A DNA stretch of 64,000 nucleotides from an uncultured Eubacterium sp. (GTDB lineage: Bacteria > Bacillota > Clostridia > Lachnospirales > Lachnospiraceae). The DNA is taken from positions 1 to 64,000 of the forward strand of contig CAJUTR010000006.1 in the NCBI GenBank assembly GCA_910589665.1, read 5' to 3'. Below, piece after piece: positions 62,890-64,000 of this stretch. Positions within the stretch are counted from its first letter, which is position 1. Every line of letters starts with the position of its first letter. Below the pieces are notes generated by a model. The model searched no databases, was not told where the DNA came from, and was given only the letters and a program-made list of their open reading frames with translations. Both the position numbers and the translations under genes were made by a program.

Positions 62890-63760
62890 TCGAAAACTGG
62901 TTCAGGACACATTTTCAAACATCAGATTATCAGACGAAAAACGAAAGGAGCTGATCAATATGGAAAAAACAAAAAAACAAAAACGAAAACTACATGTAAC
63001 AAAAGCAGCCGCAGCCTCCATCGCTATGTGTATTTTCATTCTTGCCGGCGGAACGATCACCTATGCCGTCGGGGGCAACAAAGTATTTAATGACTTTGGA
63101 CATTGGTTAAAATGCACCGTAACGTTAAATGGAAGACAAGAGGACGCCCAGATTTCGGCAGAAAAGGACGGGACATTTACCGTTACCTACGGAACAAGTG
63201 AAAGCGGCGGACAAGTCGAGATTGACGGACGCATGAAAAACACGACCTGTATGCTTTTGGAGCTCACTTACAAACATGAGACAGCCAATGTAAAGAATGG
63301 ATCCGTATCAAAAAGTGTCACCCTTCAGATTGATGAGACACTCTCCCATGAGAGTCAGGTCTGGCAGATCCGGCAGCAACTGACCCCAATACAGAATTCT
63401 GACTTTTTCACCCATGATTCACCGGAAAACTATGTCAATGCACTCATAGACGCCGCGCAAAAACTAGAAGGCGTATGGAAAGAGGGACTACTCTGCTCGG
63501 CAGAAGACATAAGAAAGGTAGCAGCCGGCCGGAAAATCGCAATCGACGATTACAAGTTTGACAAAAACCCCGACGAATCCACCGACGGGATATCCTGGCT
63601 GTTCATTGATTACACCGACGTCAAGACCGATGAGCACGGAAACGCCGAATTTAAACAGATGAGCGAAGCTGGCTATATTACAGAATTCTTCTTCCGGATA
63701 GAAGATTATGAATTGCGTGAATGGGGACCGGTAGAATTGTTTGAGCAAGACAATAATTAG
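62882..63760 (+). CDS. Probable anti-sigma factor, single-pass membrane protein
   Basis: Protein of 292 residues, translationally coupled to the sigma gene. It has a basic cytoplasmic N-terminus (about residues 1-38), one membrane helix (about residues 42-62, AAAASIAMCIFILAGGTITYAV) and an external domain of about 230 residues of mixed beta content. No HxxxCxxC zinc-binding anti-sigma motif is visible, so any ECF control would use a different fold. The regulatory role is inferred from position. Confidence 0.7.
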   Translation: MNNRKLVQDTFSNIRLSDEKRKELINMEKTKKQKRKLHVTKAAAASIAMCIFILAGGTITYAVGGNKVFNDFGHWLKCTVTLNGRQEDAQISAEKDGTFTVTYGTSESGGQVEIDGRMKNTTCMLLELTYKHETANVKNGSVSKSVTLQIDETLSHESQVWQIRQQLTPIQNSDFFTHDSPENYVNALIDAAQKLEGVWKEGLLCSAEDIRKVAAGRKIAIDDYKFDKNPDESTDGISWLFIDYTDVKTDEHGNAEFKQMSEAGYITEFFFRIEDYELREWGPVELFEQDNN

Positions 63761-63770
63761 TGTCTGCTGA

Positions 63771-64000
63771 TTAAGCAAAAATTAGCAAATTCCAGTTCTC
63801 ATATCTACTCCCAGATTGGAACAGATATAAATGAGCGCAAAGTATTCGTTTCTGTATTTTAAACAGATTCGTCACGAATACAGATAATGCGATAGAGGTA
63901 AGCTGTGTCTGCTCCAGCTTTGTGGCAATACAACCCATACCATAACAGCGTTTGCTCAGGCTGAAACTGCGCTCCACTTCGATTCTATCGGTATTATCAT
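63771..64000 (-). mobile_element. 3' part of an IS transposase, cut by the window edge
   Basis: The minus-strand frame is open to the right edge and ends at 63771. RIEVERSFSLSKRCYGMG, followed by QTQLTSIALSVFVTNLFKI, matches the C-terminal end of DDE transposases of the IS1182/IS4-like type (catalytic Glu region near IEVER). The rest lies outside the window; I see no terminal inverted repeat before 63771, so the element may be truncated. Confidence 0.72.

Noticed and set aside
1..64000. tRNA, rRNA and other structured RNA genes
   Set aside because: I looked for tRNA-like arms, rRNA segments and riboswitch cores in the intergenic gaps and saw none; a covariance-model search would be needed to exclude small RNAs.

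Overview
The window looks like a stretch of chromosome from an anaerobic, flagellated member of the Firmicutes/Clostridia, most likely Lachnospiraceae. This rests on gene content: a SCIFF peptide with its radical SAM maturase, a TIGR04086 membrane protein, an mbl/flgF/flgG operon, a Clostridia-type rho-rpmE-DUF1385-prmC-prfA block, DUF5716/DUF5717-like proteins, an Agr-type peptide system and strong AGGAGG ribosome binding sites. I cannot name the genus. I saw no rRNA, tRNA or CRISPR array and no prophage; the only mobile-element sign is a transposase fragment cut by the right edge.

Layout. 1-9.9 kb holds mixed metabolic and exported-protein genes: an SprA-like putative metalloprotease, a stand-alone TrpB2, a SanA-like protein, DUF2461, an ECF-like sigma factor, a secreted esterase, a secreted HExxHxxGxxD protein, a D-2-hydroxyacid dehydrogenase and an aminotransferase. 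10-12.7 kb has an ECF sigma factor with a membrane-anchored beta-propeller partner. 12.8-15.5 kb is a decayed ABC-transporter locus with a lost start codon, frameshifts and deletions. 15.9-17.1 kb is a PadR regulator with two small membrane proteins. 17.1-19.2 kb makes and uses UDP-galactofuranose (glf and a family 2 glycosyltransferase). 19.3-22.8 kb has a zinc-ribbon protein, comF and recD2. 22.9-26.1 kb is mbl-flgF-flgG-rod-binding protein, in an order like Bacillus mbl-flhO-flhP. 26.3-28.6 kb is the SCIFF ranthipeptide locus. 28.7-30.2 kb has a PHP phosphoesterase and thiE.

30.3-38.0 kb is the most intriguing part: five tightly coupled genes encoding two membrane proteins, a TPR-like protein, a putative Hsp70/actin-fold protein and a 1178-residue beta-sandwich plus helical-repeat protein. 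I read these as one uncharacterised membrane-associated complex. 38.1-41.4 kb has a YtaF/MntP-like protein and a P-type Ca2+ ATPase.

41.4-45.2 kb is a quorum-sensing locus. agrB and a 43-codon agrD-like gene face an XRE-LytTR-GHKL kinase operon across a perfect bidirectional terminator. Two perfect Spo0A boxes in 10-bp register lie upstream of agrB, suggesting a link between the peptide signal and the sporulation master regulator. 45.3-50.5 kb is the translation/termination block prfA, prmC, DUF1385, rpmE, rho. 50.6-56.5 kb has a UDP-sugar pyrophosphorylase, DUF4364, a YhcC-like radical SAM protein, malic enzyme, a paralogue of the zinc-ribbon protein, and metY. 56.5-60.7 kb is a sugar-binding lipoprotein plus hybrid histidine kinase, overlapping metY. 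60.8-64 kb has a PLC-like protein, a HAD hydrolase, an ECF sigma/anti-sigma pair and the partial transposase.

Starts were adjusted to the best ribosome binding site where the longest reading frame began too early. Family names come from memory of motifs, with no database search.
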